Source of the DNA: PXAP01 sp046483315
GTDB lineage: Bacteria; Bacteroidota; Bacteroidia; Bacteroidales; PUMT01
DNA: 64,000 nucleotides
Assembly (NCBI GenBank): GCA_046483315.1
Contig: JAWODJ010000080.1
Coordinates: forward strand, 14,165-78,164
Direction: 5' to 3'
Of the stretch, positions 16,834 through 24,453 are shown in pieces. The position numbers and the translations under genes were made by a program. The notes beneath the pieces are model-generated. The model had not been told where the DNA came from. It did not search any database and saw nothing but the letters and a program-made list of their open reading frames with translations. Positions within the stretch are counted from its first letter, which is position 1. Each line of letters starts with the position of its first letter.

Positions 16834-18549
16834 TTATTGCTTGCGGGAATGTTTCTCCATCCTGGCCCAGGCATCCCTGAGGGTGACGGTACGGTTGAAA
16901 ACCATCTTATCGGGTGTGGAATCGGGATCGACACAGAAATAGCCCAGCCGCTCGAACTGAAACTTATCCAGTGACGCTGCATTTTCTGTGCCTGATGAAA
17001 TATATCCTTTTGCAACTTTTAATGATTCAGGATTAAGGTTGGATTTAAAATCTTTTCCTTCCTCTGCATCATCAGGATCTTCTTTCAAAAAGAGGCGATC
17101 GAACAGCCTTACTTCCACCTCCCTGGCATGAGGCTCCGAAACCCAGTGAATGGTACTTTTGACTTTCCGGTTGGCATCGGGCATACCGCTGCGGGTAAGG
17201 GGATCGTAAGTGCAATGAATCTCGGCAATCTCTCCCGTATCGGCTTTTACCACTTTTTCGCATTTGATGATATATGCGTATTTCAGTCTCACCTCCCTGC
17301 CGGGTGCAAGGCGGAAGAACTTTTTAGGGGGGTCTTCCATAAAATCATCCCTTTCAATCAGGACCTCACGGGAGAAAGGTACTTTTCTTTTACCCAGACC
17401 GGGCATTTCGGGATTGACAACGGCATCGACCTCTTCTGATTTGTCTTCCGGATAATTGGTTATTACCAGTTTAACGGGATTCAGCACTGCCATCACCCTG
17501 GTGGCTTTTTTATTCAGGTCTTCCCTTACGCTGTGTTCCAGCACGGCCACATCAATAACATTGTCCCTCTTGGCCACCCCTATCCTGTCGGCAAAATATC
17601 TTACTGACCCGGGGGTATAGCCCCTTCGTCGCAAACCACTTATTGTAGGCATCCGGGGATCATTCCACCCCGATACATGTCCCTCTTTGACAAGTTGGAG
17701 AAGCTTTCGCTTGCTCATTATGGTATAGCTGAGGTTAAGCCGTGCAAATTCGATCTGCCTGCTGGGGAAGATCTCAAGCTCACGTATAAACCAGTCGTAC
17801 AGGGGACGGTGAACCTCAAATTCCAGGGTGCAGATAGAGTGCGTTATTCCTTCGATTGAGTCGGACTGTCCGTGGGCATAATCGTAGGTCGGATAGATAC
17901 ACCACTTATCCCCGGTACGATGGTGAGAGGCGTGGATGATCCTGTACATTACAGGATCGCGCATGTGCATGTTGGGCGAAGACATATCAATTTTTGCTCT
18001 CAGCACCTTTTCACCTTCCCTGAACTCTCCGTTTTTCATCCGCCTGAAAAGATCAAGGTTCTCTTCCTTGCTGCGATTCCTGCAGGGGCTTTCTATTCCC
18101 GGTCTTGTGGGGGTTCCCCTGTTGGCGCTGATCTGTTCAGAGTTAAGATCACATACATAAGCTTTTTCTTTGTTGATAAGCTTTTCTGCCCATTCATACA
18201 ACTGCCCGAAATAATCGGATGCATAGTACAGACGGTCTTCCCAGTCAAATCCCAGCCACCTGACATCCTCCCTGATGGAATCAACAAATTCTACTTCCTC
18301 GGTAAGAGGATTGGTGTCGTCAAAACGCAGGTTATACAGGCCATTGAATTTTTCAGCAAGTCCGTAATTCAGGCAGATCGACTTTGCATGGCCGATATGC
18401 AGGTATCCGTTTGGTTCGGGGGGGAAGCGGGTATGTACCCTGCCTTCATTCCTGCCCGATCTGATATCTGCTGTAATTATCTGCTCGATAAAGTTCAGGG
18501 ATCGTTCCTCTTCTTTCTTTTCCCTTTCGGGGAAACCATTCTGTATCAT
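16834..18549 (-). CDS. glnS: Glutaminyl-tRNA synthetase
   Basis: A 571-residue class I synthetase charging tRNA-Gln. The HIGH motif lies in FPPEPNGYLHIGHAKS (HIGH at residues 51-54). GlnRS-specific FDDTNP and IHASHHRTGDKWCIYPTYDY follow, and the KMSKS equivalent is TIMSKRKLLQLV. The C-terminal beta-barrel anticodon-binding domain is complete. The start at 18549 gives a short N-terminal extension before the catalytic domain, normal for this family. The promoter at 18584-18612 fits this start. A tRNA-Gln gene is present in the same window. Confidence 0.95.
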   Translation of the reverse strand: MIQNGFPEREKKEEERSLNFIEQIITADIRSGRNEGRVHTRFPPEPNGYLHIGHAKSICLNYGLAEKFNGLYNLRFDDTNPLTEEVEFVDSIREDVRWLGFDWEDRLYYASDYFGQLYEWAEKLINKEKAYVCDLNSEQISANRGTPTRPGIESPCRNRSKEENLDLFRRMKNGEFREGEKVLRAKIDMSSPNMHMRDPVMYRIIHASHHRTGDKWCIYPTYDYAHGQSDSIEGITHSICTLEFEVHRPLYDWFIRELEIFPSRQIEFARLNLSYTIMSKRKLLQLVKEGHVSGWNDPRMPTISGLRRRGYTPGSVRYFADRIGVAKRDNVIDVAVLEHSVREDLNKKATRVMAVLNPVKLVITNYPEDKSEEVDAVVNPEMPGLGKRKVPFSREVLIERDDFMEDPPKKFFRLAPGREVRLKYAYIIKCEKVVKADTGEIAEIHCTYDPLTRSGMPDANRKVKSTIHWVSEPHAREVEVRLFDRLFLKEDPDDAEEGKDFKSNLNPESLKVAKGYISSGTENAASLDKFQFERLGYFCVDPDSTPDKMVFNRTVTLRDAWARMEKHSRKQ

Positions 18550-18583
18550 CTCTGTTTAAGTAATATATTATAGCAAAGGAATA

Positions 18584-18612
18584 CAAATATACATGAAAAT
18601 TTTTTCAGCCAA
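18584..18612 (-). promoter_or_regulatory. Bacteroidota-type promoter for glnS
   Basis: On the minus strand TTG (18612-18610), an 18-base gap, then TATATTTG (18591-18584) gives both the -33 and -7 elements at the expected spacing, 34 bases ahead of the ATG. Confidence 0.55.
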
Positions 18613-18662
18613 TTTACACACAGACGGATGAAATAATTTTTATGTTAAAGCGAAGCGGTTCC

Positions 18663-18723
18663 TCCTGTAAGTCAAAATTTTGTATTTTCTGAACAAAATT
18701 TTGGTTTCTTGTTTTTTACAGGA
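18663..18723. repeat. Nested inverted repeat between glnS and folB
   Basis: Two perfect arms lie one inside the other: TCCTGTAA (18663-18670) with TTACAGGA (18716-18723), and CAAAATTTTGT (18673-18683) with ACAAAATTTTG (18693-18703). It could form a long hairpin or bind a dimeric regulator. Function unknown. Confidence 0.6.
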
Positions 18724-18804
18724 AAAAAGTAAGAGTAAATAGCTAAATGTATGTAATCAGTTGCATATATTTTTCATATCGCATATATATCCGGCCGGAA
18801 TGGT

Positions 18805-18812
18805 TATTTTTG
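18805..18812 (+). promoter_or_regulatory. Promoter -7 element for folB
   Basis: TATTTTTG lies 17 bases ahead of the ATG at 18830. Transcription would start near 18820, which rules out the in-frame start at 18761 and supports the short protein. Confidence 0.4.
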
Positions 18813-18829
18813 GCGCTAAAAGTCAGGAT

Positions 18830-19186
18830 ATGGGGATAATTCGGATAGATAATATGGTGTTCTATGCATATCACGGATGCTATAAGGAGGAGAGGGTAAC
18901 GGGTAACCGGTTCCTGGTGGATCTGGAAATTACTGCCGATCTGAGAAAAGCCGAGGTAAGCGATAATATCAACGATACCCTCAATTACCAGGCAGCATAC
19001 GAGGTGGTAAAGGAGCAGATGAATATCAAGTCTCATCTGCTGGAACACGTGGCCGGCCGGATACTGGATCATCTTTATAAGAGATTCCCTGCTATTGAGA
19101 AGGCCACAGTAAAAGTATCAAAGATGAATCCCCCGATGGGAGGGGAGATGGAGAGGGTTAGTGTGACCTTGAGCAGGCAGGCGTGA
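18830..19186 (+). CDS. folB: Dihydroneopterin aldolase
   Basis: A 118-residue enzyme of folate synthesis that converts 7,8-dihydroneopterin to 6-hydroxymethyl-dihydropterin and glycolaldehyde. MVFYAYHGCYKEERVTGNRFLVD carries the conserved Tyr/His and the substrate-pocket glutamate region, and LLEHVAGRILD and KMNPPMGGEM complete the family pattern (given here as separate short motifs: YAYHGCY, EHVAGRI, KMNPPM). The length is typical of FolB octamers. A longer frame reaches back to 18761, but its extra 23 residues match nothing and precede the likely promoter. Confidence 0.9.
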   Translation: MGIIRIDNMVFYAYHGCYKEERVTGNRFLVDLEITADLRKAEVSDNINDTLNYQAAYEVVKEQMNIKSHLLEHVAGRILDHLYKRFPAIEKATVKVSKMNPPMGGEMERVSVTLSRQA

Positions 19187-19251
19187 TTACCGGGATATGA
19201 ACTGAGGGCGGGTGCCGATGGTTTATGGCAGGAAGCTGTAATTAAACTTTA

Positions 19252-19697
19252 TCATATTATGGATTCATGAACTCCTATACGGTGGGAGTAGAACAGGGTG
19301 CTCCGGCCGAACCTGAACTGAAAAATATCGGCACCCTCCATGAAAAATGGCCTCTTTTCACGAAATACTGTTTCAAAAGCCGTAAGATTCAGCACCGCCG
19401 GATCGGATCTAACCTGTCCGAAATCGGGATTGATAGTGGCATCGAGCATTACGTTGGGACCCAGGCCCAGTTTTATATCACCACCAATATCGTAGGTGGC
19501 GTCGAAGGATCTGTCTCCGGGAGTGGACATGCTTTCTCTCATGTTAAGGCCGGAGTTGAACCCTCCACGGGCTCGAGCTGCAGGAAACCTGTTACCGGTT
19601 CGGCAAAATCCCATGCCTCTTCATCAAGTGTTCCGTCCACGGTTATATCTCCGTGCATAAATGTTGCAGGCTGTGAATGGCTGTCATTAGCACCTGG
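19252..19697 (-). pseudogene. DUF5916-family protein relic (CBM9-like domain joined to part of the barrel)
   Basis: On the minus strand, 19697 to about 19555 encodes an N-terminal CBM9-like piece (VDGTLDEEAWDFAEPVTGF, then LQLEPVEG) that stops shortly after. In another frame, from about 19570 to 19252, follows the hallmark DUF5916 stretch: GGDIKLGLGPNVMLDATINP, DFGQVRSDPAVLNLTAFETV, FREKRPFFMEGADIF and LFYSHRIG, then a stop. Intact members are about 700-850 residues. Here the linker, most of the barrel and the signal peptide are gone, and the two parts are out of frame. This is a clear relic of an outer-membrane-type protein. Confidence 0.82.
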
Positions 19698-19798
19698 ATA
19701 ATTTTAGATAAAGCAAAACTACTAAACGATCTCCCTTAAATATTGATATATAAAAGGAATTACATTTCAATTTAACATAAAATAAAAAATTTCAGGAT

Positions 19799-19806
19799 TA
19801 ACTTTG
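19799..19806 (+). promoter_or_regulatory. Promoter -7 element for menG
   Basis: TAACTTTG, 69 bases ahead of the ATG at 19876. Confidence 0.35.
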
Positions 19807-19875
19807 CATTCGTTTTTATTACAGTTCTATGCCGGCACAGAACTATATGCCGTGGTAATAATAATATTATATCTC

Positions 19876-20595
19876 ATGGAAACGGTACAAAAAAATAACA
19901 GGCCCCTGCAAAAGATGTTCACATCTGTTCCCTCTTCATATGATATGCTCAACCGGCTTCTTACCCTTAGACTCGACCAGTTGTGGAGGAAAGAAGCTGC
20001 ACGGGTATGCCTTGAAAACCGACCTGCAAGGGTGCTGGATCTATGTTGCGGAACGGGCGATCTGGCGGTTTGCCTTGGCAGGATGGCCCGGCCTGAAACC
20101 TCCCTGGCAGCCCTCGATTACAGTAAACCTATGCTTAATCTGGCCAGGAAAAAGGCTGCCGGAAGCGGTCTGTCATCCATAGAATTCATTCACGGAGATG
20201 CGGCAGAGATGCCATTTCCCGACGGACATTTTGATTCGGTGGGAATTGCATTTGCCTTTCGCAACCTTACATTTCACAATCCCGACCGCGACAGGTTTTT
20301 ATCGGAGATACTCCGTGTGTTGAAGCAGGGAGGGCGGTTTGTTATTGTTGAAACAAGTCAGCCGCCGGCAAAGTTTCTGCGCAGGCTTTTTCACTGGTAT
20401 CTGAGGTGGATCACTGCCCCTGTCGGGGGGATCCTCTCCGGTCATCGCGGAGCATACAGGTATCTTGCTCATTCTGCCATCCATTATCATAACAGGTCAG
20501 AACTTGAACAACTTCTTTACAATGCGGGCTTTTCGTCAGTGAGTTCACATCTGCTTATGGGAGGTATAGCCGGTATTTTTGTCGGTGAAAAATAA
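19876..20595 (+). CDS. menG: Demethylmenaquinone methyltransferase
   Basis: A 239-residue class I SAM methyltransferase of the UbiE/MenG family that performs the last step of menaquinone synthesis. Motif I is VLDLCCGTGDLA (residues 53-64), followed by LDYSKPML, GDAAEMPFPDGHFDSV and IAFAFRNLTF, all typical of UbiE/MenG. The C-terminal ETSQPP and FVGEK end are in place. A TTG at 19804 is in frame but lies within the promoter element, so the ATG at 19876 is chosen. Menaquinone fits an anaerobically respiring Bacteroidota with the DmsABC-like enzyme in this window. Confidence 0.92.
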   Translation: METVQKNNRPLQKMFTSVPSSYDMLNRLLTLRLDQLWRKEAARVCLENRPARVLDLCCGTGDLAVCLGRMARPETSLAALDYSKPMLNLARKKAAGSGLSSIEFIHGDAAEMPFPDGHFDSVGIAFAFRNLTFHNPDRDRFLSEILRVLKQGGRFVIVETSQPPAKFLRRLFHWYLRWITAPVGGILSGHRGAYRYLAHSAIHYHNRSELEQLLYNAGFSSVSSHLLMGGIAGIFVGEK

Positions 20596-20668
20596 TATGA
20601 TTTCAGCAGCTCAAAACAGAAAGAAGATTCAGAAGGATTTTAAATACCGATTATTAACCGGGATGAGA

Positions 20669-21529
20669 TCATTTCACCCTGGTTCTTTTGCTTAGGGAGT
20701 GGTTTATCTTAATCCTGTCAATCAACAGTCTTATGGTACTTATCAGCTCGCTGTTATCGGTGTAATTGGCTTCCGCAATATAGTCCACACGGTTTTGTGC
20801 GATAAGGTCCCGGCATATTTGCTTTGGTGATTTACCTTTGGTCGTGTCACCGGCTTTCTGATTATAAACGGCAATTGTGGCACCACCCTGGTATTTAACC
20901 ATTTTCATGGCCGGAACATCGGTCTCGCCGTCGCCGATATAAATTATCCGTGAGAAGGGTACAGCTCTTTTATCCTCTGGTGTGAACCGGTTTATTGTGG
21001 TGTTATCCCAGGAATTATCAATTCCCTTGTTGATCCTGAAAAGATACTGTGTCTTGTTTGTATAGTTAATTGCCAGGGCTGCCCATTCGGCAACGCCTTC
21101 CATATCATATTTAAAGCCTGAAGCAAAAATATTCCTGAAGTGGCGGGCAATTGAAGTGCCTTCAATAAACTCCCGCAGTCCTGATGATATAATATGATGC
21201 TCCAGAAGCACCCCCTGGTTCAGGGCATATTTGTTTATACGGTCAAAATACCCTGCAACTCCTGGAAAGAAGTTGATATCTTTGCCATATCTGATAAAAT
21301 CCTCACGCCTTATGGGAATACCTTTTTCCTTTGATTTCTGCAGCATAAGTTGCATGTAGGCAAGAATACCGTCCATGTCATTCTCTTCTGCGATGCGGTT
21401 GGCTTCTGTCCAGAAACTGTCTTTCGGAATACCCAGTTTGGGCAGGAAGGAGTGTTCCTGCATGTTTCCCGGGGCGAGGGTCTCGTCAAAATCGTAGGCG
21501 ATTGCCGCTTTGATCAGTTTATCGGGCAT
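20669..21529 (-). CDS. HAD-superfamily phosphatase (phosphoserine-phosphatase-like)
   Basis: A 286-residue haloacid-dehalogenase-type hydrolase. Motif I is AIAYDFDETLAPG (nucleophile Asp13, acid/base Asp15). A helical cap follows, then HHIISSGLREFIEG as motif II and YIGDGETDVPAMKMVKYQGG as motif IV with the Mg-binding aspartates. The C-terminus has ANYTDNSELISTIRLLID. The substrate is not evident from sequence. It is convergent with menG and divergent from the serpin gene, so context gives no pathway. Confidence 0.82.
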   Translation of the reverse strand: MPDKLIKAAIAYDFDETLAPGNMQEHSFLPKLGIPKDSFWTEANRIAEENDMDGILAYMQLMLQKSKEKGIPIRREDFIRYGKDINFFPGVAGYFDRINKYALNQGVLLEHHIISSGLREFIEGTSIARHFRNIFASGFKYDMEGVAEWAALAINYTNKTQYLFRINKGIDNSWDNTTINRFTPEDKRAVPFSRIIYIGDGETDVPAMKMVKYQGGATIAVYNQKAGDTTKGKSPKQICRDLIAQNRVDYIAEANYTDNSELISTIRLLIDRIKINHSLSKRTRVK

Positions 21530-21649
21530 TTTTAGAATAATTACAGATTATTTAAAATTAATGAAATCAAGCCATACAAAAAAATTTTACTTATCCTTGC
21601 AACTTTCAGTGTAATGAGAACATCTTATATTACAAACAAAACCAACAGA

Positions 21650-22891
21650 ATGAAGCAAATGACAACCTTTCTGTTTTTGATCCTTTTGCCTTTAATGTTA
21701 ATGTCATGTGGTGAAAAGGATGATGAAAAACTTGGGCCTAAAGAGATAAAACTTACTGCCGAACAGTTAGAACTTATTGAGGGGAGCAACAGCTTCGGAC
21801 TGGATCTTTTCAGGAAAGTTGTTTCGGGAGAGGATACATCTGAAAATGTTTTTATCTCGCCCCTGAGTGTGCATCTTGCATTATCAATGACATGGAACGG
21901 TGCAGGCGGAAACACCAGGGAGCAGATGATGAGCACCCTGAATTATCCGGGGTTTGATGATGAAACAATTAATTCTTCAATCAAAAAACTGATTTCAGAC
22001 CTGCTGTCGGTAGATGAAAAGGTGGAGACCGGCATAGCCAATTCAATATGGTACAGGGACGGGTACAGCGTTGAGCAGGATTTTCTGGAAATAAACAGTA
22101 AATACTTTAATGCAGAAGTCAGCTCACTCAATTTCGATGACCCTGCATCGCGCGATATAATCAATGCATGGGTAGCAGGGGAAACAAATAACAGGATAAA
22201 AGAGATTATCGACCGGATAGATCCTGATCATATAATGTTTCTTATCAATGCAATCTATTTTAAGGGCATCTGGACAACCGAATTTGTTAAGGAGAATACA
22301 AAGAGCCGTCCGTTTTACCTTCCCGGTGGCCAGGCCGGGGAAGTGATGACCATGGAGACTGAAGGTGCCTTTGGCTATGCTGAAAGGGATGGCTACAGGG
22401 TGGCAGAACTGCCTTATGGGCGCGGAAATTACAGCATGCTGGTCTTTCTTCCGGATGAGGAAACAGGCGTGAAAGGCATGAGTGAAAAGCTCAGCGCTGA
22501 AGAATGGAACCTGCTGCCTGAGCTGCTGGATAATAAATACGATCTCAATCTGAGATTACCCAGGTTCACCTTTGAATATGATACTGATCTGGATTCTTCA
22601 TTAATGAGTCTCGGCATGACAGATGCTTTTGACGGGAGGGCAGATTTTACCGGGATAAACCGGAACGGAGGTCTGTATATTTCACGGGTAAGGCATAAGT
22701 CTTTCGTCGAAGTTAACGAGGAAGGGACCGAGGCTGCGGCTGTTACCTCGGTAGAGATCAGGGAAGTAAGCTATAATCCTGATGAGCCGCAGATAATCTT
22801 TTTCCATGTTAACCGCCCCTTTGTTATAGCCATTAAAGAAAAATTCACAAACTCGCTTATCTTTATTGGCAGGGTGATGGATCCTGTGTGA
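21650..22891 (+). CDS. Lipoprotein serpin (serine protease inhibitor)
   Basis: With the ATG at 21650 (MKQMTTFLFLILLPLMLMSC) this is a lipoprotein of 413 residues with a lipobox cysteine, followed by a full serpin domain. Serpin marks include NVFISPLSVHLALSMTWNGA, INAWVAGETNNRIKEII, MFLINAIYFKGIW and FHVNRPFVIAI. The reactive-loop hinge is EEGTEAAAVT. Aligned gap-free with alpha-1-antitrypsin, the scissile bond would be Val-Ser (P1 Val), suggesting inhibition of elastase-like proteases. The small-residue hinge indicates an inhibitory serpin. Surface anchoring implies protection against host or competitor proteases, but that is inference. An in-frame ATG at 21614 would only lengthen the signal peptide. 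Confidence 0.92.
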   Translation: MKQMTTFLFLILLPLMLMSCGEKDDEKLGPKEIKLTAEQLELIEGSNSFGLDLFRKVVSGEDTSENVFISPLSVHLALSMTWNGAGGNTREQMMSTLNYPGFDDETINSSIKKLISDLLSVDEKVETGIANSIWYRDGYSVEQDFLEINSKYFNAEVSSLNFDDPASRDIINAWVAGETNNRIKEIIDRIDPDHIMFLINAIYFKGIWTTEFVKENTKSRPFYLPGGQAGEVMTMETEGAFGYAERDGYRVAELPYGRGNYSMLVFLPDEETGVKGMSEKLSAEEWNLLPELLDNKYDLNLRLPRFTFEYDTDLDSSLMSLGMTDAFDGRADFTGINRNGGLYISRVRHKSFVEVNEEGTEAAAVTSVEIREVSYNPDEPQIIFFHVNRPFVIAIKEKFTNSLIFIGRVMDPV

Positions 22892-22949
22892 CACCTGTAA
22901 CGGGCAATTCGCCAATCTGCTCATTAAGCCGCTCCATACATCAGATTGT

Positions 22950-23345
22950 ACTGCCAGTTTTTCCTGTTACCCGGTATTGCTGCACAGCAGACAGGTCCGT
23001 CAGTATTTCTGGCTTATTTCCTGACGGCCTTTCTTATTCTTCCTTCCATGTTCAGCATGGCTGAGCTGGCCACTGCAACGCCGAAGACATACGTGAAATA
23101 TTTTTTTCGCCCCTTAAAAGTGAATACCTGCAAAACTATACACCATTTTTACCAAAAGGATTTGAAGGGCTGATCTCTACAGTGGGACTGGTTTTCGTCT
23201 CTTTTCTGGGACTGACAAAAATAGCCGGCATGGCCGAAGAGATAAAGAATCCTGAGCGTAATATCCCGCTTGGGTTGATATTGTCACTGGCTGTTACAAC
23301 GGTCATTCACCGTTTTATTCATGGATACAAATATTCGGAATAATA
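22950..23345 (+). pseudogene. APC-family amino acid permease relic
   Basis: The first transmembrane region survives as FFLLPGIAAQQTGPSVFLAY followed by ILPSMFSMAELATATPK, then breaks. In another frame, about 23150-23315, comes FEGLISTVGLVFVSFLGLTK and AEEIKNPERNIPLGLILSLA, the conserved TM6 region of the same family. The start, TM3-5 and TM7-12 are missing. At least one frameshift and two deletions are needed to explain this. Confidence 0.78.
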
Positions 23346-23370
23346 AGTTCTTTTTTTCTTATCATCTATT

Positions 23371-23673
23371 TTGGCTGGGGGCCCCGGCCTGTTTACGATG
23401 GGTGTTTCTGCACTGGTAATTCCCAGGGTTTCAATTTTGTATGGCAAAGTTGATAATATTGAACAGCCGATGCTTCACATCGTACTTTCAGAAAGGGGTG
23501 TGAAAAAGCCCGTGGTCAAGAGAGAGATATCCTCCGAAGACAGAATATGTGTATTCTTTTTTATGGGTAATACGCAGCTGCAGGAGAATGACATCATAAC
23601 AATAATCGGGGAGCCAAAAGGTATAAAAGCACTGTTTAATAAATACATTCACGAAGAATCATCCGAAAGATAA
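23371..23673 (+). pseudogene. TrkA-C (RCK_C)-like domain fragment
   Basis: A 100-codon frame ends with an RCK_C-like regulatory domain (RICVFFFMGNTQLQENDII, TIIGEPKGIKALFNKYIHEE). Its N-terminal part (FTMGVSALVIPRVSILYG) looks like a fused junction and has no proper start. It is either the tail of the ruined permease just upstream or the remnant of a neighbouring ion transporter. It is very unlikely to be functional alone. Confidence 0.5.
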
Positions 23674-23790
23674 AGCACTTATACTCATTGTATCTGTAAC
23701 ACGATTTTTGGATACTCTCATACCTTTAGTCAGAGAGGGATTAAGTTATATTGTTGAGATCAGTCTAAAAATTTGGATAAATCTGAAGGT

Positions 23791-23825
23791 ATAAAAAAGC
23801 AAAGCCGCTTTTAATGAGCGGCTTT
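23791..23825 (-). terminator. Terminator after tRNA-Gln
   Basis: AAAGCCGCT (23801-23809) pairs with AGCGGCTTT (23817-23825) with a 7-base loop. On the minus strand the stem is followed by GCTTTTTTAT, a T-run placed correctly for the tRNA transcript. Confidence 0.7.
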
Positions 23826-23835
23826 AGTTATTAGA

Positions 23836-23911
23836 TGGTTGTCCTGCCAGGGGTTGAACCTGGACTCTTCTGATCCAGAGTCAGACGTGTTGCCAATTAC
23901 ACCACAGGACA
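23836..23911 (-). tRNA. tRNA-Gln (anticodon CUG)
   Basis: The minus strand gives acceptor arms TGTCCTG/CAGGACA, a D-arm with GGTGTAATTGGCA, the anticodon loop CTCTGGA (anticodon CTG) closed by TCTGA/TCAGA, and the T-loop GGTTCAA. CCA is encoded at 23836-23838. Confidence 0.93.
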
Positions 23912-24298
23912 ATAGAAACGCAAAAATAAACAATATTTTTTCTTCTTTCTGCAACCTGAAAGAAGTTTTTTGCATCTATAAGAAAATTGGAAACCCTAAC
24001 CCAATATATATCTGCTGAGGAGTAGAAGGAATCTCCTTCGCTTCTCAGCAGTCCTGCTTAAAGAGCCCTGCCTGCCAGGATTTAACTTTTCATTTAACAA
24101 CTACCTGAAACTTAGCCACCTGAAAGGTCCTGGCAGGGCGGGCCTTTACCGGAAAGGCAACAAAGACCCTGCCATCCTTCACAATATTATTGTCGGTTTC
24201 AGATTGCCTGGCACGGATAAATTCCCTAAATCCATTTTTTATCCATTATTGCGGTTCTTTCGGCAAGATTTCTTAATTTTGCATAACATTAATAAGAT
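23912..24298. other. Gap between the two tRNA genes: hairpins and a possible coding relic
   Basis: No gene of normal length is present. A nested hairpin lies at 24012-24051: CTGCTGAG/CTCAGCAG outside and GAAGGA/TCCTTC inside. A second inverted repeat pairs CCTGCCAGGA (24071-24080) with TCCTGGCAGG (24128-24137). On the minus strand, about 24250 down to 24090 is an open, protein-like tail (VKDGRVFVAFPVK ... FQVVVK, stop) without a start, perhaps the end of a lost gene. Confidence 0.4.
24274..24281 (+). promoter_or_regulatory. Promoter -7 element for tRNA-Cys
   Basis: TAATTTTG, 17 bases ahead of the first tRNA base. Confidence 0.45.
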
Positions 24299-24369
24299 GG
24301 TCGCGTGGCCGAGTGGCTAGGCAGAGGTCTGCAAAACCTTCTACGGCGGTTCGAATCCGCCCGTGACCT
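24299..24369 (+). tRNA. tRNA-Cys (anticodon GCA)
   Basis: Acceptor arms GGTCGCG/CGTGACC (one G-U pair), D-arm GGCCGAGTGGCTAGGC, anticodon loop CTGCAAA (anticodon GCA) closed by AGGT/ACCT, and T-arm GGCGGTTCGAATCCGCC. CCA is not encoded. Confidence 0.95.
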
Positions 24370-24380
24370 CAACCCCCCCG

Positions 24381-24412
24381 ATAACCCCCTGATAATCACA
24401 GGGGGTTATTTC
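24381..24412 (+). terminator. Terminator after tRNA-Cys
   Basis: A perfect 11-base stem, ATAACCCCCTG (24381-24391) with CAGGGGGTTAT (24399-24409), and a 7-base loop, followed by a short T-rich run. Confidence 0.75.
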
Positions 24413-24453
24413 GTTGTGGGACAGAAATAAATTATTGGTTTAGTAAGTTATTA

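Noticed and set aside
17872..18573. Plus-strand frame opposite glnS
   Set aside because: It is antisense to a complete synthetase with all motifs and shows no family features of its own.
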